DNA of 64,000 nt from Stutzerimonas stutzeri (GTDB lineage: Bacteria > Pseudomonadota > Gammaproteobacteria > Pseudomonadales > Pseudomonadaceae), in assembly GCA_002387205.1 (NCBI GenBank), contig DGLA01000001.1, forward strand, positions 172,955 through 236,954, written 5' to 3'. Shown one piece after another: positions 7,823 to 17,245 of the stretch (within the stretch, counting starts at the first letter, position 1; every line of letters begins with the position of its first letter). The translations under genes were made by a program, and so were the position numbers. The notes under the pieces are model-generated. The model was not told where the DNA came from. It saw nothing but the letters and a program-made list of their open reading frames with translations, and ran no database searches.

Positions 7823-8818
7823 ATGTCCCGTATCGAACACACCCGTTTCTCCACCCTCGACCTGGCACCGATCCGCGATGACGGCGACGCCGGGCTCGCC
7901 CTGCGCAATTCGCTGGCCCTGGCCCAGCACGTCGAGAAGCTCGGTTTCGAGCGCTTCTGGGTAGCCGAACACCACAATATGGACGGCATCGCCAGCGCTG
8001 CCACCTCAGTGCTGATCGGCTATTTGGCTTCCGGTACCTCACGGATACGCCTGGGTGCCGGCGGCGTGATGCTGCCCAACCACGCGCCATTGGTGGTCGC
8101 CGAACAGTTCGGCACGCTGGAAGCGCTCTATCCCGGGCGGATCGAGCTAGGCCTGGGCCGCGCGCCGGGTGCCGATCAGTTCACCGCCCATGCCTTGCGC
8201 CGCGACCGCATGGGCAGCGCCGATGACTTTCCGGCGGACGTGGAAGAACTGCAGCGGTTGCTCGGGCCGCGCCAGCCCAACCAGCGGGTCATCGCCATGC
8301 CGGGTGTGGGCAGCAACGTGCCGATCTGGCTGCTCGGTTCGAGCCTGTTCAGCGCTCAGCTGGCTGCTGCCAAAGGCCTGCCCTACGCCTTCGCTTCGCA
8401 TTTCGCGCCACGTTACGTGCACGAGGCGATTCGCCTGTACCGCGAGAACTTCCGCCCCTCCGAGGTCCTGGACAAGCCCTACGTAATGCTTGGCGTCCCC
8501 TTGATGACGGCCGATACCGACGAGCAGGCCGAGTATCTGGCCACCACCGCCTACCAGCGCATCCTTGCCTTGATCCGCGGCCAGAGCCTGGTACTGGTGC
8601 CTCCGGTGACGAGCATGCAGGGCAAATGGCTGCCGCATGAACAGGATGCGGTGGGCAGCTTCCTCGGTATGGCGCTGATCGGCGGGCCGGAGAAGATCCG
8701 TGCGCGCCTGGATGTGCTGCTCGAACAGACCGGCGCCGATGAATTGATCTTTACCTGCGACTTCTACGAAACCGCCGACCGTCACCGCGCCTTCGAGATC
8801 GTCGCCGGGCTGCGTTGA
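7823..8818 (+). CDS. LLM-class flavin-dependent oxidoreductase (YhbW-like)
   Basis: A 331-residue luciferase-like monooxygenase. Diagnostic segments are LAQHVEKLGFERFWVAEHHN (about residue 32), RIRLGAGGVMLPNHAPLVVAEQFG (about 73), YPGRIELGLGRAPGAD (about 100) and IFTCDFYE near the C-terminus. This is the FMN-binding TIM-barrel arrangement of the MsnO8/YhbW subgroup. AAGAGG precedes the ATG by 7 bases, and the start is 25 bp after the lipoprotein stop. Cytoplasmic. The substrate is unknown; family members oxidise small organic compounds using reduced flavin. Confidence 0.85.
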   Translation: MSRIEHTRFSTLDLAPIRDDGDAGLALRNSLALAQHVEKLGFERFWVAEHHNMDGIASAATSVLIGYLASGTSRIRLGAGGVMLPNHAPLVVAEQFGTLEALYPGRIELGLGRAPGADQFTAHALRRDRMGSADDFPADVEELQRLLGPRQPNQRVIAMPGVGSNVPIWLLGSSLFSAQLAAAKGLPYAFASHFAPRYVHEAIRLYRENFRPSEVLDKPYVMLGVPLMTADTDEQAEYLATTAYQRILALIRGQSLVLVPPVTSMQGKWLPHEQDAVGSFLGMALIGGPEKIRARLDVLLEQTGADELIFTCDFYETADRHRAFEIVAGLR

Positions 8819-8862
8819 CCGTCTTTGCAGCGCCAGGTATCGACCCGGCGCTGCGCAGCCGA

Positions 8863-9789
8863 TCAGCTTCCGGAGACTTGCAGGATGACCTTGCCGGGGG
8901 CGTGGCCGGTCTGGTTCAACCGCATCGCCTCGGCGGCCTTCTCCAGGGGGAAGCGCTCGGCAACAGGCACGGTCAGCTTCCCTTCGCCTGCCATGTCGGC
9001 AAGCTTCTGCAAGTCCTCGCCGCTGGGGCGCACCCAGATATAGTGCCCGCCCGCCTGCTGCACCGAATCGTCGACGATCGAGGCGTGTCGCCCGCCGTCG
9101 CGTAGCACCGCCTGGGTCACCGGCAATACGCCACCGATAAAGTCAGCCACCACGTCGACGCCATCCGGCGCCAGGGCCAGTACGCGATCCGCCAGCCCCT
9201 CACCGTACTCAACCGGCTCGATACCGAGCGAGTCGAGGAACGCGTGGTTCTTCAGCGAGGCGGTGCCGATCACCCGCGCGCCCAGGTTTCGGGCGATCTG
9301 GGCAGCCTTTATGCCTACGCCGCCAGACGCGGCATGCACCAGCACTATATCGCCTGCTTTCGTACCCATGCGCATCAGCACCTGGTAGGCGGTCAGCCCC
9401 GTCAGCGGCAGCCCAGCCGCCTCGTCCCAACCCAGCGCTGCCGGCTTGCGGGCCACCGCCCGTGCCGGAACGCTGACGAACTCGGCGTAGGTGCCGCCCT
9501 GCACGAAATCCTTGCGCGCGTAGGACAACACCTCGTCACCGGGCGCGAATTCGGGCACATCGAAGCCCACCGCCTCTACCGTGCCAGCCACGTCCCAGCC
9601 GGGAACGACCGGGAAAAAGGTCGGCATCACCGCATCGAGCTTGCCGGACATCAGTTTCCAGTCCACCGGGTTGACCGATGTGCAGCGCACGCGAATCAGT
9701 ACCTCACCGGGCGCTACCTTGGGCATGGGCTGGTCGCTGAGCTGCAGCACGTCGGGTTCGCCGTAACGCTCGTAGATCATGGCTTTCAT
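8863..9789 (-). CDS. Zinc-independent MDR-family NADP-dependent oxidoreductase
   Basis: A 308-residue quinone-oxidoreductase-type medium-chain dehydrogenase. It begins MKAMIYERYGEPDVLQL and contains VNPVDWKLMSG, VVPGWDVAGTVEAVG and GDEVLSYARK. The dinucleotide-binding stretch is LVHAASGGVGIKAAQIAR (about residue 140). Catalytic zinc ligands of alcohol dehydrogenases are absent, as expected for this group. The ATG at 9787-9789 has AAGGAG 8 bases upstream. Its ATG overlaps the TGA of the SDR gene (ATGA), so the two are translationally coupled. It probably reduces an enone or quinone with NADPH. Confidence 0.85.
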   Translation of the reverse strand: MKAMIYERYGEPDVLQLSDQPMPKVAPGEVLIRVRCTSVNPVDWKLMSGKLDAVMPTFFPVVPGWDVAGTVEAVGFDVPEFAPGDEVLSYARKDFVQGGTYAEFVSVPARAVARKPAALGWDEAAGLPLTGLTAYQVLMRMGTKAGDIVLVHAASGGVGIKAAQIARNLGARVIGTASLKNHAFLDSLGIEPVEYGEGLADRVLALAPDGVDVVADFIGGVLPVTQAVLRDGGRHASIVDDSVQQAGGHYIWVRPSGEDLQKLADMAGEGKLTVPVAERFPLEKAAEAMRLNQTGHAPGKVILQVSGS

Positions 9790-10868
9790 CGGATGCTCCT
9801 TGTGTCTGAAGAGTCGAATGTCGGGATGTAGCCTTTCTCGCCCAGCCGGCGCAGCGCACCGATCAGGCAGTCTTCGATGCTGACGGCCTCGGTGAACCCT
9901 GCCCGGCGGATCTTGCCCATGTCCGACACCATGTCGAATTCGGTGTTGAAGATGAAATCGCCGAAGGGCCAGCCCACCAGCCTGTCGAACGGTAGCGGTT
10001 GCAGGCCGTGACGCTCGGCGATGCGTTGCCAGACATCCCCCATTTCCGGCATCTGCCGGGCCAGGGAAAACGGCAGCGGTTCGGCGACCTCCAGGCCCAG
10101 CGCCTCGCCGACCTTGTGCCAGATGCGCTCCCAGCGAAACGGCTCGCCGACCAGATTGAACGCCTGGTTGCGCGCCGCCGGAGCCAAAGCTGCCCAGAGG
10201 CTGGCCCGCGCCAGCCAGCGTGCATCGGTCAGCTGGGCCAGCACCTCGCGGTAGGTACGTACCGAACCCGGGAAGCGCAGCGGCACGCCGGTCTCCTGGC
10301 TGAGCGCGGCGAATGCGCCGATAACCAGCGCGATGTTCATCGGATTGCCGGCGATATCGCCCACCACTACGTCGGGACGCAGGATTGACCACTCGAAGTC
10401 GCCGCGTTCGGCACGCTCGCGCAGCAGGTCCTCCTGGTTGTAGTAGAAGTTCGGCCCCAGGTGCCGCGGCGTCTCGTCCTCGTAGAACGGTGCGGTACTC
10501 GGCCCCAGGTGCACGCCGTAGACCTTTGCGCCCTGGTAATGGACCACGCGCTGCAGCTTCGCCCCGGCGGCCTTCAGCCCGTCGAGCAGATTTCGCAGCA
10601 TGGCGCCGTTGATTTCGGCCTCGCGGCCGAGGTTCTGGTCCGGCTTGAGCGCGGCGTAGAACACGTGGGTCGTGTCGCCGGCCGTGGCGAGTGCATCACG
10701 GGTGGACGAGGCGTCGGTCAGATCAAGGTCGAGGGCCTCGACATCCGGGACGAAAGTCCGCCGCACGGCGCGGACCTTCCAGCTGCCGTCCTCGACCAGT
10801 GTTTCGAGCAGAGCGTGGCCGATGATGCCACTGGCTCCCACGACGAGAGCCACTTTCGAATCAGTCAT
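9786..10868 (-). CDS. SDR-family oxidoreductase (PRISE/progesterone 5-beta-reductase-like)
   Basis: A 360-residue atypical short-chain dehydrogenase. The N-terminus MTDSKVALVVGASGIIGHAL holds the Rossmann GxxGxxG loop. Further motifs are HVFYAALKP, the block VVHYQGAKVYGVHLGP, FYYNQEDLL and WSILRPDVVVGD. The combination resembles plant and bacterial PRISE enone 1,4-reductases, which use NADPH. In that group the usual Tyr-x-x-x-Lys is rearranged; here YYNQ follows NF. The start at 10868 is preceded by GCGGAAC. It is first gene of a two-gene operon with the MDR reductase; two enone or quinone reductases together suggest xenobiotic or lipid-aldehyde detoxification (inference). Confidence 0.75.
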   Translation of the reverse strand: MTDSKVALVVGASGIIGHALLETLVEDGSWKVRAVRRTFVPDVEALDLDLTDASSTRDALATAGDTTHVFYAALKPDQNLGREAEINGAMLRNLLDGLKAAGAKLQRVVHYQGAKVYGVHLGPSTAPFYEDETPRHLGPNFYYNQEDLLRERAERGDFEWSILRPDVVVGDIAGNPMNIALVIGAFAALSQETGVPLRFPGSVRTYREVLAQLTDARWLARASLWAALAPAARNQAFNLVGEPFRWERIWHKVGEALGLEVAEPLPFSLARQMPEMGDVWQRIAERHGLQPLPFDRLVGWPFGDFIFNTEFDMVSDMGKIRRAGFTEAVSIEDCLIGALRRLGEKGYIPTFDSSDTRSIR

Positions 10869-11081
10869 GAATGTTCCGCTCCCATGCCGCAGCGCTCCGC
10901 GGCACACAGGTAGAAGGTTTCGGTTCGCCTTTTAGTGACAGGGACACGGGCGGGCAATTCCACTCACGGGACGGCTGGCCAACATGCCGTCCGCCGGGCG
11001 CCCTGAACCTAGACCGGACCATTTGCTCGAATGCTGACACCGCGCCGGACATTCGCCGCCGCCTCAGCTTCGGAACCCTAG

Positions 11082-12446
11082 ATGAATTTTCTCGAATGGA
11101 TGGCCGTGCTCGGCATCCTGCTGTTGATCCTCGCCCTGGCATCGGCCTACCTGCGCTGGCTGCCGGTTACCACCTCGCTGATCTACCTCGGCTTTGGCCT
11201 GCTCATTGGCCAGCTTGGCGTGGGCCTGTGGGAAATGGAGTTCTCGCATATCGCCGGCTGGATGGAGCATCTAACCGAGATCGCGGTGCTGGTGTCGCTG
11301 TTCGTCAGCGGTCTCAAGCTGCGCATGCCGCTGCGCCACCCGGCATGGAAAAGCGCCTACGTTCTGGCCGGCCCGGTAATGCTCGCCTGCATCGCCGGCG
11401 TTGCCGCCCTTAGCCATTACCTGCTCGGGCTCAGCTGGGGCATCTCGGTATTGATCGGCGCCATTCTCGCGCCGACCGATCCGGTGCTGGCCAGCCTCGT
11501 GCAGGTGAACAATTCGCGAGACAGTGACCATGTGCGCTATGGCCTGTCCGGCGAGGCCGGCTTCAACGATGGCACCGCGTTTCCCTTCGTGGTGTTTGGC
11601 CTGCTGCTGATCGAACAGGAAACCATGGCCACCGGCTGGGTCAGCGAGTGGGCGTTGCATCGTCTGGTCTGGGCCGTCCCGGCCGGATTGGCGTTCGGTT
11701 ATCTGTTGGGCCGGCTGATCGGCAAGCTGGCAATCTACCTGCGCGCCCGCCACGCCGATACGTCCATGTCACCGAACGACTCGCTGGCCCTGGCCTTGAT
11801 CGCGCTGGCCTATGTCGGCGCCGAGCTGATCGGAGCCTGGGGTTTTCTTGCGGTATTTGCCGCCGGGCTGGGATTGCGCCATGCGGAGAAGGATGCAGCG
11901 CATGAGTCGGAAACCCCGTCCGAGGAGCTGATCGCCCATGCCGTACCGCATATGGCCGAAGGCGGCCTGACACCCCGCGAGCTGCCGCTGGAAAACGAAA
12001 GGATCGCCGAACCCCAGGTGGCCGCCGGGGTAATGATGGGCGACATCCTGACCTTTGGTGGTCAACTGGAACGCAGCCTGGAAGTGCTGCTGGTGACGAT
12101 TCTCGGCGTGCTGGTCTCGGTGCACTGGGACTGGCGTGCCGTGCCGATTGCCCTGGCGCTGTTCCTTCTGATCCGACCGTTGAGCGTGTGGCTGCTGATG
12201 CCGCGCCGCTACCTGGATCGCGCCCAGCGCCTGACCGTCGGCTGGTTCGGCATTCGCGGCATCGGCAGCCTCTATTACCTGAGCTACGCGGTCACCCACG
12301 GGCTGCTCCCGGATGAGGCAGACGACATCATCTCGCTGGTGATCTCGGTGGTGGTCATGAGCATCGTCGCGCACGGTTTGAGTACCCAGCCGCTGCTGCG
12401 ACTGTATGAACGCAGCCGCGGTCAGAAGCCGTCCACCCACGGCTGA
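11082..12446 (+). CDS. CPA1-type Na+(K+)/H+ antiporter
   Basis: A 454-residue polytopic membrane protein with about 11-12 hydrophobic segments. Family signatures are the ion-binding region GAILAPTDPVLASLVQV (about residue 126), the following LSGEAGFNDGTAFPFV (about 152) with the conserved Asp pair, and a C-terminal SLYYLSYAVTHGL. These are typical of NhaP-like cation:proton antiporters. A hydrophilic insert (HAEKDAAHESETPSEEL to about residue 310) separates the last helices. The Shine-Dalgarno is weak (CGGAA). Divergent from the SDR gene across a 213-bp spacer. Role: cytoplasmic pH or Na+ homeostasis. Confidence 0.87.
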   Translation: MNFLEWMAVLGILLLILALASAYLRWLPVTTSLIYLGFGLLIGQLGVGLWEMEFSHIAGWMEHLTEIAVLVSLFVSGLKLRMPLRHPAWKSAYVLAGPVMLACIAGVAALSHYLLGLSWGISVLIGAILAPTDPVLASLVQVNNSRDSDHVRYGLSGEAGFNDGTAFPFVVFGLLLIEQETMATGWVSEWALHRLVWAVPAGLAFGYLLGRLIGKLAIYLRARHADTSMSPNDSLALALIALAYVGAELIGAWGFLAVFAAGLGLRHAEKDAAHESETPSEELIAHAVPHMAEGGLTPRELPLENERIAEPQVAAGVMMGDILTFGGQLERSLEVLLVTILGVLVSVHWDWRAVPIALALFLLIRPLSVWLLMPRRYLDRAQRLTVGWFGIRGIGSLYYLSYAVTHGLLPDEADDIISLVISVVVMSIVAHGLSTQPLLRLYERSRGQKPSTHG

Positions 12447-12515
12447 TGCAGATGGGAGCCGGCCTGCCGGCAGCCGGCCGGATAGCCGCTGCCGGGGTGG
12501 CCTGCCGGCCCTAGG

Positions 12516-12731
12516 TCAGCTGTTGGCGAGGCGGAAGCCGACCTTCATGGTGACCTGGAAGTGGCCGACCTTGCCGTCTTCGACGTGGCCGCGGATCTCG
12601 CCCACTTCGAACCACTCGACGTTTTGCAGCTTGCTGCTGGCCTCGGCGATGCCGTTCTGAATCGCCTCATCCACGCTGTTGCGCGAGGAACCGACAATCT
12701 CGATTTTCTTGTAGGTGTGATGATCCGACAT
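12516..12731 (-). CDS. Dodecin flavin-binding protein
   Basis: A 71-residue protein MSDHHTYKKIEIVGSSRNS followed by VDEAIQNGIAEASS, LQNVEWFEVGEIRGHV and HFQVTMKVGFRL. This is the dodecin fold (beta-alpha-beta-beta), and the Trp in VEWFEV is the residue that stacks on riboflavin or FMN in bacterial dodecins. It assembles into hollow dodecamers that buffer free flavin. AAGGGGA lies 8 bases before the ATG. It lies downstream of the KTSC gene on the same strand with a ~97-bp gap, so it probably has its own promoter. The 70 bp after its stop contain GC-rich dyads of GCCGGC type. Confidence 0.92.
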   Translation of the reverse strand: MSDHHTYKKIEIVGSSRNSVDEAIQNGIAEASSKLQNVEWFEVGEIRGHVEDGKVGHFQVTMKVGFRLANS

Positions 12732-12828
12732 GAATAAATCCCCTTCTGGTCTGAGGAGCCTCCGCTCGGTAATGAAGCGTCCTGTCAATTGAGGCCCGTG
12801 CAGCAGGCCGGAAGTTCAGCGAGACGGC

Positions 12829-13044
12829 TCAATCGAGTCGTCGATAAGGAAAGTCGCGGGACTTGAATTCCCGATTGAAATACCGCCCGAGCGAGTCCGC
12901 CTCCAGCAGCGCCTTTACCACCTCAGCCGGCACCTGCTCGTAGCGGTACTGCGAGCCGTTATGGAATTCCACCTCCAGCGCCTGCGCATCCGGGTCATAG
13001 CCCAGTGCACGCAGGCTGCGCGAGTCCACCGGGACGCGCTTCAT
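12829..13044 (-). CDS. KTSC-domain small protein
   Basis: A 71-residue protein: MKRVPVDSRSLRALGYDPDA, then LEVEFHNGSQYRYEQVPAEV, LLEADSLGRYFNREF and YRRLD. The Ser in VDSRS, the YDP step and the GxYF-N-x-x-F ending match the KTSC domain, here with R in place of K. KTSC domains are sometimes fused to lysyl-tRNA synthetase; free copies have no assigned function. Its ATG overlaps the ABC exporter stop (ATGA), making it the last member of the glycan operon by translational coupling. Confidence 0.82.
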   Translation of the reverse strand: MKRVPVDSRSLRALGYDPDAQALEVEFHNGSQYRYEQVPAEVVKALLEADSLGRYFNREFKSRDFPYRRLD

Positions 13045-14840
13045 ACCGCCGGATCGGGCTCATGCCTGAAGCCTTCGGCCTGCATCCGCCACAGGGCCTC
13101 GAAGGCGCCGCCGCGGTTGCGCAGGTCCATCGGCGCGCCGTCCTCGATGATCAGTCCGTTGCGCAGCACGATGATGCGGTCGAAGCTCGCCAGCGTGGAC
13201 AGTCGATGCGCGACCGCCACCACGGTGCGGTTGTGCACCAGGTTGTTCAGTGCCGCCTGGATTTCCCCTTCCGACTGGGTATCCAGCGCCGAGGTCGCCT
13301 CGTCGAGAATCAGGATGGGCGCGTCCTTGAGGAACGCCCGGGCGATGCCCAGCCGTTGGCGCTGGCCACCGGACAGCATCACGCCACGCTCGCCAACCAG
13401 GGTGTCGTAGCCCTGCGGCAGCTCGCGGATGAATCCATCGCAGAAGGCACGACGGGCCGCCTCCACCACCTCCTCATCGCTGGCCTCGGGGCGTCCGTAA
13501 CGAATGTTTTCGCGAATCGTCCGATTGAACAGCGCCGTCTCCTGTGGCACCACGGCGATCTTTTCCCGCAGACTGTTCTGGCTGACCGAGCGGACATCCT
13601 GACCATCGATCAGGATGCGCCCTGCATGCACGTCGTCCAGGCGTTGCAGCAGCTGGATAAGGGTCGACTTGCCCGCCCCGGACGGCCCGACCACGCCGAC
13701 CTTCTGCCCAGCGGGGATATGCAGGTTGAGATGCTCGAAGATCATGCCGCGCTTGGGATAGCCGAAACTGATGTCCTCGAAGGTGATGTCGCCTTCGGCC
13801 AGCATCAGCAGTGTTTCGGAATCCTCCAGGCCGTGGGGCTGGACGATGATGCGCAGGGTGTCGTCGATGGCGCCGATCTGCTGGGTGGTGTCCACCAATG
13901 CCAGCGCCAGATCCCGTGAGCCATGCAGGATGCGGAAGGTGAGCGCGCTGACCAGCACCACGTCGCCCGAGGTCACCGAGCCGCCCACCCACAGGCTGAT
14001 CGCCCAGACCAGCATGCCACCGGCCATCAGCGACAGGCAGATGTCGTGGATTACGCGGGCCTTTTCCAGGTACATCCAGCTGCGCCGCTGGGCCTTGGCC
14101 TCGTAACCGATCTCGTTGGCCAGGCGCTCGGCTTCCCGGTCACGCGCGGAAAACGCCTTGATGGTCCAGACATTGGACACTGCATCGACCAGCTCGCCAC
14201 CGACCCGCGCCGATTGCGCAGCAAAGCGCTGATGCTTGGAGCGGCCGCGAATGCCGAACCCGGTGATCAGGGCCGCGACGATGGCAACGAACAGGATCAG
14301 CGCAACGGCCATGCGCCAGTCGACGGTCAGCAGCACTACCACCGCGCCGATGAAGTCGACGATGGGCGGCACGATCTTCCACGCCAGACCACCATAGATC
14401 GCGCCTGCGGCCTGGCCCAGCGCCGAGATCCGATTGCCCAGCGATCCGGCGAAGTGCTCGGTGAAGTAGCGCATCGGATGGCCGGTGAGGTGCTTGAACA
14501 GGTCGACCCGGATGTCCACCACGCTGGCTACCACCGTGCGGCAGCCGAGCCAGCCACCGAGACGCCAGAAGACGTTTTCGACGACGATCAGCCCGATGAA
14601 CAGACCCAGCGGAAACCACACATCCGCAGCGCCTCGATTGGTGCTGCCCTGCGCCATGGCGTCGACCAGCAACTTCATGCCGTACTGCACCGCTACCGCA
14701 CAGGTTGCAGCGCCGACGATCAACAGCAGTAGCCCGCCGAAATGCCACGGCCGCAAGCAGATGTAGTGCCACAAGAAAGCGACCGGCCGATCCGGCAGGC
14801 CCACGGCTACCGGGGGCTTACGCGGCGCGAGGGCGTTCAT
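13041..14840 (-). CDS. Fused TMD-NBD ABC exporter (MsbA/lipid-glycan type)
   Basis: A 599-residue half-transporter. Residues 20-320 form the six-helix membrane domain. The nucleotide-binding domain has Walker A GVVGPSGAGKSTLIQLLQRL (about 388), the Q-loop VPQETALF, signature VMLSGGQRQRLGIARAF (about 491), Walker B ILILDEATSALD and the H-loop AVAHRLSTL. It works as a homodimer at the inner membrane. Its stop and start overlap neighbours on both sides, which places it in the glf operon. By context it could flip a galactofuranose-containing glycolipid or oligosaccharide (inference). MsbA itself is essential and normally sits elsewhere, so this is a specialised paralogue. Confidence 0.85.
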   Translation of the reverse strand: MNALAPRKPPVAVGLPDRPVAFLWHYICLRPWHFGGLLLLIVGAATCAVAVQYGMKLLVDAMAQGSTNRGAADVWFPLGLFIGLIVVENVFWRLGGWLGCRTVVASVVDIRVDLFKHLTGHPMRYFTEHFAGSLGNRISALGQAAGAIYGGLAWKIVPPIVDFIGAVVVLLTVDWRMAVALILFVAIVAALITGFGIRGRSKHQRFAAQSARVGGELVDAVSNVWTIKAFSARDREAERLANEIGYEAKAQRRSWMYLEKARVIHDICLSLMAGGMLVWAISLWVGGSVTSGDVVLVSALTFRILHGSRDLALALVDTTQQIGAIDDTLRIIVQPHGLEDSETLLMLAEGDITFEDISFGYPKRGMIFEHLNLHIPAGQKVGVVGPSGAGKSTLIQLLQRLDDVHAGRILIDGQDVRSVSQNSLREKIAVVPQETALFNRTIRENIRYGRPEASDEEVVEAARRAFCDGFIRELPQGYDTLVGERGVMLSGGQRQRLGIARAFLKDAPILILDEATSALDTQSEGEIQAALNNLVHNRTVVAVAHRLSTLASFDRIIVLRNGLIIEDGAPMDLRNRGGAFEALWRMQAEGFRHEPDPAV

Positions 14841-15991
14841 GGCAGGGCTTCGGCGATCTGAGGGAGCGGACTCGAATGGCTGAAGCGCGCCTGCTGCAGA
14901 CGCAGTTCATCGACCAGTCCCTGGTGTACAGGACGCTTGCCGTTTTCGTCGGGAAAGCCCAGAAGCCCCACCGGGCAGTGACGGTCGTCGGTCCAGCCCG
15001 GGTAGTCCAGCACCGGATACAGGCAGATGCCTTCCACCGGCACGCCACGCTGCATGGCCAGGCCTGCCTGCTCGCTGACGTAACGCAGCCAGTCGCCGCG
15101 CACATCGCCCTCGGCACCGGTTTCGGCAATCAGTATGGGGCGTTTGTAGCGCTGCCAGATCTCGCTGAGGATGCCCTTGAACGGGCGATAGTCCGGGCTG
15201 TCGCGGCTGATGGTGTTGCCTTCGCCGTGGTACCACTGGTTGTCGGAATAGTAATTGACGCCCAGCACGTCGAGGTATTCCGGCGCGCCGCCGAGGCCTG
15301 GCCAGAGTTCACCGCTGAGCATGTCCCAGGCCTCGAACTGCGCCTGGCGAAAGCGCTCCGCCTCCCGCTGGGGGCCGGGACGGTCGTTGGGTGCAACCAC
15401 ATGGATGGCCGGATCGACCTGGACGAAGCGCGCCCGCGGCTCGACGGCGCGGATTGCCTGCATCGCGGCGATGGTGGCGCGTACCAGCTGGTGCTTGAGC
15501 TCGAAGCCACGACCGCGCGCCATGGGGTTGAAATAGGCCTCGTCGCCACCGGCCCAGGCCCAGAAGGAAATCTCGTTCAGTGGTGCGTAGAACGGCACCG
15601 CGTCGGTCTCGTCCTTGATCAGCTGCGCTGCAGCTGCGGCGTAGCGGGCGAAGCGCTCGACGAACTGCGGTCGCCAGATGTCGATATCATCCGGCCAGCC
15701 ATAGTGGCAGAGATCCCAGATCACCTGGGTGCCCTGCCGCTGGGCTGCCTGCAGCATCGGCAGGAAGCTCGACCAGTCGTACTGGCCGGGTGTCGGTTCG
15801 ATCAGGTGCCAGCGCAGACCGTCACGCACGCTGTGCAGGCCATGCCGGTGCAATACCGCATAGTCCTGCGCTGCCCAGCGGTCGTGGCCGGTGGCCGCGA
15901 GCAGGTCCAGGCGGCGGCCGTCGCTGCGACGATGGTTCGAGCATTCGAAACCGCCGAGGAAAAAGCTTTTGAACAGCGTCGGCTGGTGCAT
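14837..15991 (-). CDS. Clan GH-A glycoside hydrolase (beta-glucosidase-like)
   Basis: A 384-residue TIM-barrel hydrolase. The probable acid/base is the Glu of FYAPLNEISFWAW (about residue 165), matching the clan GH-A 'NE' strand. The nucleophile is the Glu of ILIAETGAEGDVRG (about residue 305). DHRR-like basic segments occupy the N-terminus (FECSNHRRSDGRRLD). There is no signal peptide, so it acts in the cytoplasm or is not exported by Sec. It overlaps the ABC exporter downstream (ATGA) and is 15 bp after glf. The substrate is unknown; a role in trimming or transglycosylating a Gal- or Glc-containing product is inferred from the operon. Confidence 0.75.
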   Translation of the reverse strand: MHQPTLFKSFFLGGFECSNHRRSDGRRLDLLAATGHDRWAAQDYAVLHRHGLHSVRDGLRWHLIEPTPGQYDWSSFLPMLQAAQRQGTQVIWDLCHYGWPDDIDIWRPQFVERFARYAAAAAQLIKDETDAVPFYAPLNEISFWAWAGGDEAYFNPMARGRGFELKHQLVRATIAAMQAIRAVEPRARFVQVDPAIHVVAPNDRPGPQREAERFRQAQFEAWDMLSGELWPGLGGAPEYLDVLGVNYYSDNQWYHGEGNTISRDSPDYRPFKGILSEIWQRYKRPILIAETGAEGDVRGDWLRYVSEQAGLAMQRGVPVEGICLYPVLDYPGWTDDRHCPVGLLGFPDENGKRPVHQGLVDELRLQQARFSHSSPLPQIAEALP

Positions 15992-16006
15992 CCTTGTGCC
16001 TCGTCT

Positions 16007-17245
16007 TCAGGGAACCTGTTTGGCCAGAGACCGGCTGTGCTCTGCACTTTCGCCAGCCGTCGGGCCGAGCTCGGCTTCCTCGATGCGCTTGTACAGCGCC
16101 AGCGCCTGCCCGACCACCTGATCCATGTTGTAGTACTTGTAGGTGCCTAGGCGTCCCACGAAGGTGACACCCGGCGTCTCGTCCGCCAGCTTCTGGTAGC
16201 GCTTGTAGAGTTCGGCATTTTCCGGCCGCGGGATCGGATAGTAGGGGTCACCCTCGGCAGAGGGATACTCATAGGTGATGCTGGTCCGTGGATGAACCTG
16301 ACCGGTCAGGTGCTTGTACTCGCTGATGCGCGTGTAGGGCACGTCCTCGCTGGGGTAGTTGACCGTACCAACCGCCTGGAACTGCTCCTGGTCGAGCCTT
16401 TTGTGCTCGAATTTCAAGGAACGATACGGCAGCTTGCCGAAGCGAAAGTCGAAGTACTCGTCGATCGGCCCGCAGAAGATCAGGTGATCGTGCTGCACCT
16501 CGTCGCGGATCTCGCGGTAGTCGGTGTTGATCATCACCTTGATGTTCGGGTGCGCGAGCATGTTCTCGAACATCCTGGTGTAACCATGCTTGGGCATCTG
16601 CTGAAAGGTGTCGGTGAAGTAGCGGTCATCGGTGTTGGTGCGCGTAGGGATGCGCGAGGTGACCGACTTGTCCAGCTGCGACGGGTCCAGCCCCCACTGC
16701 TTGCGGGTGTAGCCGCGAAAGAACTTCTGATACAGCTCCCGGCCGATGCCGTTGATTACCACGTCCTCGCTGGTCTGGATGTCTTCCACCGGTTCGGCGC
16801 GGCTGGCGAGAAAATCCGCCGCTTCCTCTTCGCTGGTCATGTTCAGGCCGTAAAGCCTGTTCAGCGTGGTCATGTTGATCGGAATCGGCACCTCCTGCCC
16901 GTCCACCTGCGCCAGCACGCGGTGCTCGTAGGGGCGCCATTCGGTGAACCGGGACAGATAGTCAACGATACGCTGGGCGTTGGTATGGAAGATGTGCGGG
17001 CCGTAGCGGTGAACCAGCACACCGGCTTCGTCGTAATGGTCATAGGCGTTGCCGCCGATGTGGGGACGCCGGTCGACCACCAGCACGCGCTTGTTCAGCC
17101 CCGCGGCCAGGCGTTCGGCCAGGACGCTGCCGGCGAAACCGGCACCGACGATGAGGTAGTCGAAACCACGACGCCTGGACGAGCCGTCGCTGGCGCCACC
17201 GCCTGCGTGCTCGGTATTGCTGTCTTGCAGGCTCACATCGCGCAT
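16007..17245 (-). CDS. glf: UDP-galactopyranose mutase
   Basis: A 412-residue FAD enzyme that interconverts UDP-galactopyranose and UDP-galactofuranose. The FAD motif FDYLIVGAGFAGSVLAERLA starts at about residue 28; the signature RRPHIGGNAYD is at about 59 and HIFHTN at about 84. Later blocks are FFRGYTRKQWG (Arg and Trp of the active site), KHGYTRMFENML and TFVGRLGTYKYYNMDQVVG at the C-terminus. The N-terminal ~27 residues are an extra polar extension. It overlaps the glycosyltransferase gene by 13 bp. Together with galE 1 kb away it supplies UDP-Galf for a surface glycan. Confidence 0.95.
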   Translation of the reverse strand: MRDVSLQDSNTEHAGGGASDGSSRRRGFDYLIVGAGFAGSVLAERLAAGLNKRVLVVDRRPHIGGNAYDHYDEAGVLVHRYGPHIFHTNAQRIVDYLSRFTEWRPYEHRVLAQVDGQEVPIPINMTTLNRLYGLNMTSEEEAADFLASRAEPVEDIQTSEDVVINGIGRELYQKFFRGYTRKQWGLDPSQLDKSVTSRIPTRTNTDDRYFTDTFQQMPKHGYTRMFENMLAHPNIKVMINTDYREIRDEVQHDHLIFCGPIDEYFDFRFGKLPYRSLKFEHKRLDQEQFQAVGTVNYPSEDVPYTRISEYKHLTGQVHPRTSITYEYPSAEGDPYYPIPRPENAELYKRYQKLADETPGVTFVGRLGTYKYYNMDQVVGQALALYKRIEEAELGPTAGESAEHSRSLAKQVP